This document shows positions 12,530 to 26,578 of a stretch of DNA of 64,000 nt, piece after piece. This stretch comes from Pseudorasbora parva. Its lineage: Eukaryota > Chordata > Actinopteri > Cypriniformes > Gobionidae. The notes beneath the pieces are model-generated. The model was not told the origin of the DNA. It saw only the letters and a list, made by a program, of their open reading frames with translations, and made no database searches. Every line of letters begins with the position of its first letter. Positions within the stretch are counted from its first letter, which is position 1. Location: assembly GCF_024679245.1 (NCBI RefSeq), contig NC_090182.1, positions 25,144,274 through 25,208,273 on the forward strand, given 5' to 3'. The position numbers and the translations under genes were made by a program.

Positions 12530-13095
12530 CAGGCAGCCAGGGCGGAGCAGGCCGGGTAGATGACCTGGGTGGAACAGGCTGAACAGATGAGGAGGGCGGA
12601 GCAGGCCAGGTAGATGACCTGGGTGGAACAGGCTGGACAGATGAGGAGGGTGGAGCAGACCGGGTAAATGACCTGGGTGGAACAGGCTGGACAGATGACA
12701 AGGGCAGAGCAGGCTGGGTAGATGACCTGGGTGGAACAGGCTGGACAGATGAGGAGGGTGGAGCAGGCCGGGTAGATGACCTCGGTGGAACAGGCTGGAC
12801 AGATGACGAGGGTGGAGCAGCCAGGGTAAGATGACCTGGCTTGAAAAGGCTGGAGAGATGACAAGGGCGGTGCAGGCCGGGTAGATTACCTGGGTGGAAT
12901 AGGCTGGACAGATGATGAGGGTGGAGCAGGTAGGGTAGATGACCTGGGTGGAACAGGCTGGACAGATGACGAGGGCGGAGCAGGCCAGGTAAATGACCTG
13001 GGTGGAACAGGCTGGACAGATGATGAGGCTGGAGCAGGCCGGGTAGATGACCTGGGTGGAACAGGCTGTACAGATGACCTGGGCGGTACAGGCCG
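12530..13095 (-). repeat. 54-bp (18-codon) minisatellite, probably the proline-rich tail of a decayed gag-like ORF
   Basis: About ten tandem copies of a 54-bp unit; GTGGAACAGG starts at 12569 and again at 12623, and so on. Because 54 is divisible by three, long open frames appear in all three minus-strand phases. One reads as Pro/Ser-rich repeats of the type PVPPRSSTRPAPPSSSVQ (ORF 13148-12357), with a non-repeated end containing LPLHVPGPPSCP. On the + strand the matching phase reads GTGWTDEEGGAGRVDDLG but is interrupted by a TGA in the first unit. The Pro-rich reading resembles the repeat tail of the gag-like ORF at 62629-64000. No LTR is visible beside it. Confidence 0.6.
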
Positions 13096-13191
13096 GGTGG
13101 AGAATGCTCTGCAGATGAGCAGGGTGGTGCATGTGACGAGGGTGGCACAGGCGGCCAGTGCGGAGAAGGCCTCTCTCGACTCGGGACAACA

Positions 13192-14930
<1,739 letters not shown>

Positions 14931-15561
14931 ACACTGTACAAATTGTAAATAAAAACAGATTGCAATGATGTGAAAGTTTCAAATGTCAATATTTTATTCA
15001 GAATACAACATAGATGATGATCAAATGTTTAAACTGAGAAAATTTATAAATTTAAGGGAGAAATAATTTGATTTTAAATTTCATGGCATCTCCTCTTCTT
15101 TTGATAAAAGTCTGCAAACGTCTGGGGACTGAGGAGACAAATTGCTTAAGTTTAGGAATAGGAATGTTTTCCCATTCTTGTCTAATAAAAGCTTCTAGTT
15201 CCTCCACTGTCTTAGGTCTTCTTTGTAGCATCTTCCTCTTTATGATGCACCAAATGTTTTCTATGGCTGAAAGATCTGGACTGCAGACCATTTCAGTACC
15301 TAGATCCATCTTCTGTGCAGCCATGATGTTGTAATTGATGCAGTATGTGGTCTGGCATTGTCATGTTGGAAAATGCAAGGTCTTCCCTGCAAGAGATGAC
15401 GTCTGGATGGGAGCATATAGTACGGATGACATGGCATCCCAGATTTTCAAAAAGAATTTCAACTTTTGATTTGAACAGCTTTTCCTGTTGCCACAGTCCA
15501 TTCTAAAGGAGCTAATATTTGGCATGACATTTCAAAATGTCACACTTTCAACATTTGTTAT
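14931..15561 (-). pseudogene. Tc1/mariner-family transposase fragment
   Basis: The left terminal sequence AGTTGGGACACTGTACAAAT is followed, on the minus strand, by the end of a Tc1-type transposase. The stretch 15324-15052 contains SPDLSAIENIW (the third catalytic position), RRPKTVEELEAFIRQEW and VSSVPRRLQTFIKRRGDA. Further upstream in another frame, at about 15372-15335, is FQHDNARPHTA with the second catalytic aspartate. A frame change separates the two. The N-terminal helix-turn-helix half is absent, and the Gypsy element begins just after the right side. Inactive relic. Confidence 0.75.
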
Positions 15562-15568
15562 ATATATA

Positions 15569-17011
15569 TGTAACCCTGGGCAAATTTGGGTTAATAATAC
15601 CTGTTGATTATTGACAATGGTACAGGAACATTTTAATTGTTCCTATTCAAGGTTAATTTGTTAATGTTTATGTTTAGAAAAAATGTTAACCTGTATTTAT
15701 AACCTCGGTATGCAAATATGGTTTAGCAGAGTCATTCTCCCTGATTGGCTTATAAAGTAATGGTCCCACCTCCTTTGGCGGCAGGTGTATTCTTATTGGT
15801 GGGTTACGACTGACGCTGGGAGAGAACGAGAGAGAGAGGGAGAGAGTGAGGTGACGCAAGTTTTTTTCTCCGGTAGGCGCAGAGTTTGAAAAAAGTGATT
15901 ATTTGAAGTGTAAAGGGGTGTTTTCACAACGAATTCACTCTGTCATTGTTTTAAAGAGTCTAGATATCATTTGCGGTCTCCTTGGAGTATTATATATGAG
16001 TTTTATGGACTAAGTATCACGTAAGCAGCACTGTTTACGTTTGGACAGAGACCGTTATTTCTAGTGACAGTTGATGAATCATCGAGAGACTGGGAGTAAC
16101 GTTAATTCGAGAAGGACACCGTTGGAGGACAGACGCGGTCGCTGATCGGATCGCGTTGTTTATCACCGAAGGACCACCCCAGATAGCGCTCGTGAGTCAA
16201 CGCGTGATTCGGAGTTCCCCTGGCACCGCTGGACAGTAACGTCACACTGCGTTGCTGAAGTTTCCAGCCGGCATAGGAGCAATTGAGAACCGGAGCGGGC
16301 CGTTGGACCTACGTGTTTGATTTAACGGATCGAGGTACTGTCCATTGTTTCTATTGCTCATTGGAGTGAAGAGGCCATTTGTGTTTTACGGGCCACAACG
16401 CACCCTAGCAACGACTCAGGCCTGCAGCGGTGGGGTTGGTGAATGTGTGTTTGTGTGCACGCGCGCGCGTGTGTGTGTGTGTGGGCCCACATTTATTTAA
16501 GTTTGATGTCTATATGTTTACTGTTGTTATTGTTTCGTTATGGTTACAACAAACCTTAACATTACATAGACTGAGGGTCTATTTTCCCTGCCTTTATGAG
16601 AATATAGGGTTGCTGTTGACATAATCTACTCAGTAGAGAATTTAAAGTTTACAGTCCCTTTATTTGGGGTGCGTATATTAATTGTTCTATTACTATTTAT
16701 TGTATTGGTTTATTTATTGACATATTTATCTATTTATTCCTATTTTTAAGTATTTTATATCTACGCTCTGTGATAATAAAACCTTGTAGTGTGATATTTA
16801 ACTATACTTACCTGTATTGTGACGTCTTTTAACGTTTTTACCACACATCTCATTACAACAAAAAAGTTAAGGATCAGTTTATAACTAATTTAATACCAGA
16901 GGTAGGAAATAAGTAATAATAACTTGTCGAGAGACATATTTTCTGAACCCGCTGCTCCCCCCTAATAGAACTTAGGAGTGGTGACATCCTAAGAGGGGAG
17001 GGGGCGCTACA
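15569..17011 (+). repeat. 5' LTR of the Gypsy element
   Basis: Begins TGTAACCCTGGG and ends GGCGCTACA. TATAAA at 15751-15756 lies just after a GATTGG (inverted CCAAT) and probably drives transcription. AATAAA at 16775-16780 is the likely polyadenylation signal. The (GC)n(GT)n tract at 16458-16482 is alternating purine-pyrimidine. The short ORF at 16430-16624 is inside the LTR and recurs at 23958-24152; it is not a gene. Confidence 0.95.
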
Positions 17012-17016
17012 CATTT

Positions 17017-17034
17017 TGGGGGCTCGTCCGGGAT
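17017..17034 (+). other. Primer binding site, proline-tRNA type
   Basis: TGGGGGCTCGTCCGGGAT, five bases after the LTR end, is the 18-nt complement of the 3' end of tRNA-Pro, the same primer site class used by many vertebrate retroelements. Confidence 0.9.
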
Positions 17035-17110
17035 CCCTCTGGTATTGTTTTAGAGTCAAGCAGAATAACCATTTTCTGTCATTTTAACCTCCAGGGTATT
17101 GTATCTGAAC

Positions 17111-20100
17111 ATGGCTTTTCACAGTAACCCATTCATCCAAGAAGAACTCTCTCACTGGTGCGAAGAGGCTGTTGTCGACGAGAGGCATGCTTTACTACTG
17201 CTGGGTATACCTGCAAAAACAGAAGTGTCACATATTGAGGAAACTGTACAGACAGTTAAAGCCCTTGGACGCGTGCGTGTCAGGGACACAAAGGTAGGCC
17301 CAAGCCCCACCAGTCTCATAGTCTTATGTGAGTGTAGAGAAGTAATTGACCCCATTCGCATACCTATGGAGCTGCCAGTTGCTGGTGGAGAAGAAACATG
17401 GAAAATTGTTCTTTCTAAGAAGTGTGAAGATGGCCGCAGGGGCTTTGCTGAGAAGTTTTCAAGCTTCCTGATTAGAGAGGAAAAAACTATTGAAGATGTT
17501 AAAGAGTTGTTCTCTCCTGTCGGTTCAAGTGCCAGCACCCCTGAATCCATTATCCGTGCAGTTGGTGAACTTTTAGGTAAAATGTCGCACAGTGAAAGCA
17601 CTGCTTACAGAAGATTGCGCATGTTTTCAGCCACTGTTCCCACTCCACCTGGGGAAGAACCCATGGAAAACTGGATTGAACAAGCCCGCCTTATGATTTC
17701 AGAATGTGACTGTTCCGACAAAGAAAAGAGGAGGAGAATTGTGGAAAGTTTAAAGGGTCCTGCTTTAGAAATAGTAAAAGCAGTTCGATTTTCCAGTCCC
17801 GATGCCAGTGCTCTTCAGTACATTGAAGCTTTGGAAAGTACCTTTGGAACTTCAGAGTCTGGAGAAGATTTGTACTTTGCTTTTCGACTCCTTCGTCAAA
17901 ATCAGGGTGAAACCCTGTCAGAATTCCTGCGCAGACTAGAGAAGTCCCTCACAAAAATAGTGCAGAGAGGTGGACTCTCTCCGGGGGCGATGGACCGAGC
18001 CAGAGTAGAACAGCTGATACGAGGTGCTGTCGAGTCAGATATGTTACTTCTGCAGCTGAGGTTGAGGGAGAAGAAAGAGCAACCACCCACCTTCCTAACC
18101 CTTTTGAATGAAATACGTGAAGCTGAAGAGAATGAAGCTGCCAGACATAGAATTAACACCACTGTAAAGACTGTACATTTGCAAGAGGATGAAAAACTCA
18201 CGTTATCTATTGTTAAAGAGTTGAAAGCTGACATCCAAGAACTGCGTGTGCGTCTAAATGAAGGTCAAGCTTCTGTGTCTGTTTCTTCAGTGAATTCTGA
18301 TCTAAAGACAAAAATTGATAAGAGAAGTGTCGAGCCACATCATCAGTCAGAAGTACACATGCTCCAGAACCAAGTGATAGAGTTACAGCAGCAGTTAGCT
18401 GTCATGAGTGTGAGCCAGAGTCAGCCAAGTCGATATGTTCAGCCCCAACCCAAGTCTACTTTTTCTAATACAAGAAGACCTAGCAAGAACAAAGATAATT
18501 ACTTTTGCTACCGCTGTGGAGAAGATGGACATATCGCCACAAGGTGTCAAGCTCCCGAGAACTCTACTCAAGTTATTCAGAAGCTGGTACGGTCCCTACG
18601 AAAAGTTACAAGTGAGAGAGAAAATGCTAATACAAATAGTAGCGACGATAACCATGCCTGTTTTTCAAAAACAAGCCAAACTGGAATCACTGGGTCAGGC
18701 AGTATACCCAAAGGATTAGTGGGCCCTGCATCAACCGTTTCCGTAAAAATTAATGGATTTCCCTGCCAAGCACTACTAGACAGTGGGTCCCAGGTCACCA
18801 TTGTGTTCGATACGTATAACAGATTCCTATCTAATTTGCAACTCCACCCTCTCACTGGCCTGGCCATTTGGGGGCTCAGTTCGTCCAGTTATCCATACAA
18901 GGGGTACATAATGGTGGATGTGTCTTTCCCTGCTTCCCTCACAGGCACTGATGAGACCCTATCAATACTTGCTCTAGTCTGCCCTGAACCACAAGGCCCA
19001 CAACAGGTTCCTGTGATAATTGGAACAAATGCCAGTTTCTTCCAGCGTCTTGCTGCTCTTAGTCAAGATTCAGGGTCCTATAATGAAGCACACACTTTCC
19101 GAATTCAGACACAAAACGACAAAATCTGTTTCCATCCGCAGTCATGTAAAGGGTTCACTATTGATATGCCTGACGGGAAAATCAAGTGGACGGGCCCTGG
19201 AACTTTTACGGTCCCATCCAGAGGCGAGCAGTATGCTGTTTGTAAAGTGGAATCTGAGAAGCCACTGCGGGATGATATATATGTTGTGGAAGTCTCATCA
19301 GCTGATCTGCTTCCAGCGGGACTGTTCATTCCCACCATAGTACTCCCCTCTTCTGCTGTGGAAGTGAATAATTTCAGAGTTTTGATTCACAACGAGACGT
19401 GCAAAGATATCTCCATTCCTGCGGGGACAGTCATTGCTCATGTGTTCCCTACCGACACTGTTACTGTGACACAGAATGTCCAGACATGCACAAAGCCAAT
19501 TAATCCTGAGTTGTTTGATTTCAATGAGTCACCAATACCTGAGGAGTGGGAAAAGAGGTTACGCCAGAAACTGTCAGAACGAAGTAAAGTATTCTCTCTT
19601 GAGGAATGGGATGTAGGCCTAGCAAAAGGTGTTCAGCATCACATCCGACTTAGTGATTCCAGACCCTTCAGGGAGCGCTCTCGACGCATTGCACCTGCTG
19701 ACATTGATGATGTACGGCGGCACCTAAAAGACCTTCTAGCAGCAGGCATCATTAAAGAATCCAGAAGCCCTTACGCATCACCCATAGTGATAGCTCGGAA
19801 AAAGAGTGGAGCTGTGCGAATGTGCATTGATTACCGTACCTTAAACAGCCGCACGATCCCTGATCAGTACACCACCCCTCGGATTGATGATGCCTTGGAC
19901 TGCTTGTCGGGCAGCAATTGGTTCTCAGTTTTGGATCTCCGGAGCGGTTACTATCAGATAGCTATGTCAGAGGAAGACAAAGAAAAAACTGCTTTTATCT
20001 GTCCTCTTGGATTTTACCAATTCGAGCGAATGCCACAAGGGATCACTGGGGCCCCTGCAACCTTTCAGAGACTTATGGAGAGGGTAGTCGGTGATATGCA

Positions 20101-23053
20101 TCTCCTACAAGTAGTCGTTTATCTTGATGACATCATTGTGTTCGGGCGGACTCTTGAAGAACATGAGGAACGACTGATGAAAGTTCTTGACCGACTAGAG
20201 GAATATGGATTAAAAGTATCCATTGACAAATGCCAGTTCTGTCAGCCACAAGTTAAATATGTCGGTCACATTGTTTCCTCAGCGGGTGTTGCACCAGATC
20301 CAGACAAAGTTGCGGCTGTAACTAACTGGAAGATGCCTACAGACTTGAAATCACTGCGGTCCTTTCTTGGATTTTGTGGATTTTATCGCCGTTTCATTAA
20401 AAATTACTCCAGCATTGTAAGACCACTGACTGAGCTCACGAAAGGCTATCCACCTGTAAAAGGACGAGGCAAGATTGATGGAAAGAACTACTACAAAGAG
20501 ACTGAACCATTTGGTGCCAGATGGGACCAAGCCTGCACAGAAGCTTTTAAGAAAATCATTTACTGCCTAACTAATGCACCAGTGCTTGCGTTTGCTGACC
20601 CAACCAAGCCTTATGTTCTCCATGTGGATGCCAGTTTGAGTGGCCTGGGAGCTGTCCTAAATCAAGAATACTCGGATGGACTTCGGCCTGTTGCATTTGC
20701 AAGTAGAAAGCTGGGTGTCTCTGAACAACACTACCCTGTGCACCAATTAGAGTTCCTGGCACTGAAGTGGGCTGTGGTGGACAAATTTCATGATTACCTT
20801 TATGGTGCCCAGTTTGTAGTGAGGACTGACAATAACCCTCTTACGTACGTACTGACGAGTGCGAAGCTGAATGCGACTGGTCATCGATGGCTAGCAGCCT
20901 TAGCTACTTACAACTTCAGTCTGCAGTATAAGCCTGGTAAACACAATATTGATGCTGATGTGTTATCACGTTATCACCCTAACACCGATACTCCTACTCC
21001 CTGGACAGAGATTCCTCAGTCTGGTGTGAAAGCAATTTGTCAGTTAGCTAGCTCTCCCCAGAGTAATGAGCCTGCAAGGCTAGTGGATCAGTTAGGTGTT
21101 TTGCCACAGAGCATCCCTACTGCATACTCCTGCCCTACTCTGCTTGGTATGGATAATATGGGACGACTGACGAATGCAGACCTAAAGCTAGCACAAGAGC
21201 AAGATATCGTTATCAGGACAGTGAAGCGAGATATTGAGCTGGGTAAAATACCCACCCCTTTAAAAGATGCAGACCCAATGCTTGTATTTTTACAACGCCA
21301 AAGTCCAAAGCTGATTATACATGACAACCTTCTCCACAGAGTCATTAAAAGCCAATGTGGAAAAGAAAAACTACAACTTGTCTTACCTGAGAAGTACCGT
21401 TTGCAAGTCCTGCAGTCTCTACATGATGATGTAGGCCATCTTGGAATAGAGCGGACAACTGAGCTCCTAAGAGACCGTTTCTACTGGCCTCGAATGACTA
21501 TCGACATAGAGCAGTATGTCAAAGATTGTGGTCACTGCATTACCAGAAAGACACTACCTACTAGGTCTGCTACCTTGAATCACATCACCAGCAGTGGCCC
21601 ATTAGACCTGGTCTGCATCGATTTCTTATCACTAGAACCTGATTCAAAGGGCATCGCCAATGTCTTAGTAATAACTGACCACTTCACTCGTTATGCTCAG
21701 GCTTTCCCTACCAAAGACCAACGAGCAGTGACTATAGCTAAAGTCCTTGTGGAAAAATTCTTTGTTCACTACGGATTGCCCTCTCGCATTCACTCTGATC
21801 AGGGAAGAGACTTTGAAAGTCGTCTAATAAAGGAACTACTAGGAATGCTGGGAATCCGCAAATCAAGGACTTCCCCTTACCACCCACAGGGTGACCCACA
21901 GCCAGAACGCTTTAACAGAACCCTTCTGTCCATGCTCGGAACCCTAGATCCATCTAAGAAGAATAAATGGAGTCAACACATAAGCCATCTTACACATGCT
22001 TATAACTGTACTAAGAATGAGGCGACCGGTTACTCACCTTATTATCTCCTGTTCGGACGAGAGGCTCGTCTGCCAGTGGATGTTTGTTTTGGTACTTCTG
22101 CGGATGGTGAGGGAGAGGTTAAGCACCAACAATATGTCGAGAAAATGAAGTCTGAACTTCAAAGGGCTTACCAGCTAGCTTCTGAAACCGCACTGAAGAA
22201 TCACCAAAGAAACAAGAAGCGGTATGATAAACGGGTGAAATCACAGGCCTTGAATTCAGGAGACCGAGTACTCATCAGAAACCTGGCTAATATAGGCAAG
22301 TGCAAGCTCCAAAATCGTTGGAATTCCTTACCATACATTGTGGTGGAACAGCTCCAAAACGTACCTGTGTACAGACTGAAGCCTGAGGCTGGCATGGGAG
22401 GAATTAGGACTTTACATCGAGACAATCTGTTGCCAATCGGTGATAATGTGCGACTGTTGGGGTTAGATGAGAGAGAGGAAGTTCCAAGACTACCTGTGAC
22501 CCGTGCCCAAGCTCTGAACAGAAAGAAGAAGAATCAGTCAAGGAAAGAGGGAGCAAATTCAAAAGAGAGTGACAGCACTGATGACTCATCAGACAGTGCT
22601 GCTAGTAACAGTCAATACTACAACCCAGACAGAGTAAAGAGTAAAATTAACCGACAGATTACTACCGGGTCATCCCAACCAGAAAGAACCGTAAAAAAAA
22701 CAGTGGAAAGACGAGACATTTCTCAACCTGTTTCCGAACGGGCAGAGATCCATGAGTCGGACAGGGAAGACTGTCAATCCAGCCATAACTCAGACGCGGA
22801 TACAGAAGAGGTGTACCATCGACCGAAGAGGAGAATAAAGCCTCTAGTCAAGTTAAGCTATAGTGATTTCGGCCAGCCCAAGGATCAACAATTAACCCTT
22901 GTGCATCGAGGGATGGTGATCCATATTGAAGATTCACCTGAGTGGAAGAATCAGCAGCAGTGCCAAACTTTATGGTGTCACCAGATGGCTATGTGTTCCA
23001 GCTGTGCCCGTTCCAGTCCCACTGCTACCTGTAAAGCCACTGTTCAGATATAA
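17111..23053 (+). CDS. Gag-Pol polyprotein of the Ty3/Gypsy element
   Basis: One uninterrupted frame of about 1,980 residues. I take the ATG at 17111 as the start; the frame is open a few codons upstream but without ATG. Residues 1-110 (HWCEEAVVDERHALLLLGIP..., then IEE and LGRVRVRD) resemble the N-terminal RNA-binding-like part of PNMA proteins, which are known to derive from Gypsy gag. A CCHC zinc knuckle (C466, C469, H474, C479) ends Gag. Protease has DSG at 557-559. Reverse transcriptase spans about 850-1090 with YLDD at 1004-1007. RNase H starts near 1165 (D1173). Integrase has an HHCC finger (H1438, H1443, C1473, C1476) and D1504, D1563, E1599, an exact D-D-35-E spacing. A GPY/F-like module near 1740 precedes a charged Ser-rich tail of about 210 residues with no chromodomain I can recognise. 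All catalytic residues appear present. Gag and Pol are fused without a frameshift or stop, so stoichiometry would depend on processing. Confidence 0.96.
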   Translation: MAFHSNPFIQEELSHWCEEAVVDERHALLLLGIPAKTEVSHIEETVQTVKALGRVRVRDTKVGPSPTSLIVLCECREVIDPIRIPMELPVAGGEETWKIVLSKKCEDGRRGFAEKFSSFLIREEKTIEDVKELFSPVGSSASTPESIIRAVGELLGKMSHSESTAYRRLRMFSATVPTPPGEEPMENWIEQARLMISECDCSDKEKRRRIVESLKGPALEIVKAVRFSSPDASALQYIEALESTFGTSESGEDLYFAFRLLRQNQGETLSEFLRRLEKSLTKIVQRGGLSPGAMDRARVEQLIRGAVESDMLLLQLRLREKKEQPPTFLTLLNEIREAEENEAARHRINTTVKTVHLQEDEKLTLSIVKELKADIQELRVRLNEGQASVSVSSVNSDLKTKIDKRSVEPHHQSEVHMLQNQVIELQQQLAVMSVSQSQPSRYVQPQPKSTFSNTRRPSKNKDNYFCYRCGEDGHIATRCQAPENSTQVIQKLVRSLRKVTSERENANTNSSDDNHACFSKTSQTGITGSGSIPKGLVGPASTVSVKINGFPCQALLDSGSQVTIVFDTYNRFLSNLQLHPLTGLAIWGLSSSSYPYKGYIMVDVSFPASLTGTDETLSILALVCPEPQGPQQVPVIIGTNASFFQRLAALSQDSGSYNEAHTFRIQTQNDKICFHPQSCKGFTIDMPDGKIKWTGPGTFTVPSRGEQYAVCKVESEKPLRDDIYVVEVSSADLLPAGLFIPTIVLPSSAVEVNNFRVLIHNETCKDISIPAGTVIAHVFPTDTVTVTQNVQTCTKPINPELFDFNESPIPEEWEKRLRQKLSERSKVFSLEEWDVGLAKGVQHHIRLSDSRPFRERSRRIAPADIDDVRRHLKDLLAAGIIKESRSPYASPIVIARKKSGAVRMCIDYRTLNSRTIPDQYTTPRIDDALDCLSGSNWFSVLDLRSGYYQIAMSEEDKEKTAFICPLGFYQFERMPQGITGAPATFQRLMERVVGDMHLLQVVVYLDDIIVFGRTLEEHEERLMKVLDRLEEYGLKVSIDKCQFCQPQVKYVGHIVSSAGVAPDPDKVAAVTNWKMPTDLKSLRSFLGFCGFYRRFIKNYSSIVRPLTELTKGYPPVKGRGKIDGKNYYKETEPFGARWDQACTEAFKKIIYCLTNAPVLAFADPTKPYVLHVDASLSGLGAVLNQEYSDGLRPVAFASRKLGVSEQHYPVHQLEFLALKWAVVDKFHDYLYGAQFVVRTDNNPLTYVLTSAKLNATGHRWLAALATYNFSLQYKPGKHNIDADVLSRYHPNTDTPTPWTEIPQSGVKAICQLASSPQSNEPARLVDQLGVLPQSIPTAYSCPTLLGMDNMGRLTNADLKLAQEQDIVIRTVKRDIELGKIPTPLKDADPMLVFLQRQSPKLIIHDNLLHRVIKSQCGKEKLQLVLPEKYRLQVLQSLHDDVGHLGIERTTELLRDRFYWPRMTIDIEQYVKDCGHCITRKTLPTRSATLNHITSSGPLDLVCIDFLSLEPDSKGIANVLVITDHFTRYAQAFPTKDQRAVTIAKVLVEKFFVHYGLPSRIHSDQGRDFESRLIKELLGMLGIRKSRTSPYHPQGDPQPERFNRTLLSMLGTLDPSKKNKWSQHISHLTHAYNCTKNEATGYSPYYLLFGREARLPVDVCFGTSADGEGEVKHQQYVEKMKSELQRAYQLASETALKNHQRNKKRYDKRVKSQALNSGDRVLIRNLANIGKCKLQNRWNSLPYIVVEQLQNVPVYRLKPEAGMGGIRTLHRDNLLPIGDNVRLLGLDEREEVPRLPVTRAQALNRKKKNQSRKEGANSKESDSTDDSSDSAASNSQYYNPDRVKSKINRQITTGSSQPERTVKKTVERRDISQPVSERAEIHESDREDCQSSHNSDADTEEVYHRPKRRIKPLVKLSYSDFGQPKDQQLTLVHRGMVIHIEDSPEWKNQQQCQTLWCHQMAMCSSCARSSPTATCKATVQI

Positions 23054-23082
23054 TCCCTCCTCTCATGAGGACATGAGAATTT

Positions 23083-23096
23083 AAGCAGGGGGAGAG
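23083..23096 (+). other. Polypurine tract
   Basis: AAGCAGGGGGAGAG lies directly before the 3' LTR, where plus-strand DNA synthesis of an LTR element is primed. Confidence 0.85.
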
Positions 23097-24656
<1,560 letters not shown>

Positions 24657-24679
24657 TAACTAATATATAGTTATATATA

Positions 24680-26259
24680 TAGTGCCTTGCGAAAGTATTC
24701 GGGACCCTTGAACTTTGCAACCTTTTGCCACATTTCAGGCTTCAAACATAATGATATAAAACTAATTTTATTGAGAAGAATCAACAACAAGTGGAATACA
24801 ATCATGAAGTGGAATGAAATTTATTGGATATTTCAAACTTTTTTAACAAATCAAAAACTGAAAAATTGGGCATGCAAAATTATTCGGCCCCCTTAAGTTA
24901 ATACTTTGTAGCGCCACCTTTTGCTGCGATTACAGCTGTAAGTCGTTTGGGGTATGTCTCTATCAGTTTTGCACATCAAGAGACTGAAATTTTTGCCCAT
25001 TCCTCCTTGCAGAACAGCTCGAGCTCAGTGAGGTTGGATGGAGAGCGTTTGTGAACAGCAGTTTTCAGATCTTTCCACAGATTCTCGATTGGATTCAGGT
25101 CTGGACTTTGACTTGGCCATTTTAACACCTGGATATGTTTATTTTTGAACCATTCCATTGTAGATTTTGCTTTATGTTTTGGATTATTTTCTTGTTGGAA
25201 GACAAATCTCAGTCCCAGTCTCAGGCCTTTTGCAGACTCCATCAGGTTTTCTTCCAGAATGGTCCTGTATTTGGCTCCATCCATCTTCCCATCAATTTTA
25301 ACCATCTTCCCTGTCCCTGCTGAAGAAAAGCAGGCCCAAACCATGATGCTGCCACCACCATAATTGACGGTGGGGATGGTGTGTTCAGGGTGATGAGCTG
25401 TGTTGCTTTTATGCCAAACATAACGTTTTGCATTGATGCCAAAAAGTTCAATTTTGGTTTCATCTGACCAGAGCACCTTCTTCCACATGGTTGGTGTAGG
25501 TGGCTTGTGGCAAACTTTAAACAACACTTTTTATGGATATCTTCAAGAAATGGCTTTCTTCTTGCCACTATTCCATAAAGTCCAGATTTGTGCAGTATAC
25601 GACTGATTGTTGTCCTTTGGACAGAGTCTCCCTCCTCAGCTGTAGATCTCTGCAGTTCATCCAGAGTGATAATGGGCCTCTTGTCTGCATCTCTGATCAG
25701 TCTTTTCTTTGTATGAGCTGAAAGTTTAGAGGGACTGCCAGGTCTTGGTAGATATGCAGTGGTCTGATACTCCTTCCATTTCAATATTATCGCTTGCACA
25801 GTGCTCCTTGGGATGTTTAAAGCTTGGGAAATCTTTTTGTATCCAAATCCGGCTTTAAACTTCTCCACAACAGTATCTCGGACCTGTCTGGTGTGTTCCT
25901 TGTTCTACATGATGCTCTCTGCACTTTAAACGAACCTCTGAGACTATCACAGTGCAGGTGCATTTATACGGAGACTTGATTACACACAGGTGGGTTCTAT
26001 TTATCATTATTAGTCATTTAGGTCAACATTGGATCATTCAGAGATCCTCACTAAACTTCTGGAGAGAGTTTGCTGCCCTGAAAGCAATTTTTCCGTTTTT
26101 GATTTGTTAAAAAAGTTTGTAATATCCAATAAATTTCATTCCACTTCATGTTTGTGTCCCACTTGTTGTTGATTCTTTACAAAAAATTATTATTTGAAGC
26201 CGGAAATGTGGCAAAAGTTTGCAAAATTCAAGGGAGCCGAATACTTTCGCAAGGCACTG
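24680..26259 (-). mobile_element. Tc1-like DNA transposon, decayed
   Basis: A 1,580-bp element with about 210-bp inverted terminal repeats: left AGTGCCTTGCGAAAGTATTC, right its complement ending GCAAGGCACTG, flanked by TA. The first base of the left end is mutated (T instead of C at 24680). It carries one minus-strand transposase pseudogene. It sits between a (TA)n and a (TG)n tract. Confidence 0.92.
24898..25910 (-). pseudogene. Tc1-like transposase pseudogene
   Basis: On the minus strand the ATG at 25910-25908 is followed directly by TAG. The frame then reads through a helix-turn-helix part (KKISQALNIPRSTVQAII) and RPIITLDELQ. Near 25490 the frame shifts and continues with WSDETKIELFG (first catalytic Asp), GGGSIMVWACFS and SPDLNPIENLW (third catalytic position). 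The second catalytic block reads QQENNPKH where the family has QQDNDPKH, so the second Asp is lost. A further stop (TGA, near 24976) precedes the normal C-terminus, which remains readable to TAA at 24900-24898. Several independent lesions make it inactive; mobilisation in trans is conceivable but the damaged left end argues against it. Confidence 0.92.
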
Positions 26260-26268
26260 TATATAGTG

Positions 26269-26555
<287 letters not shown>

Positions 26556-26578
26556 GTCTACCTATCTAACAGGGGACC

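Noticed and set aside
16430..16624. 64-codon ORF identical to one at 23958-24152
   Set aside because: Lies within both LTR copies of the Gypsy element and crosses the GT tract; duplication is explained by the LTRs.
22990..23096. Possible envelope ORF after pol in the Gypsy element
   Set aside because: Only about 40 bases lie between the pol stop and the 3' LTR, so there is no env gene.
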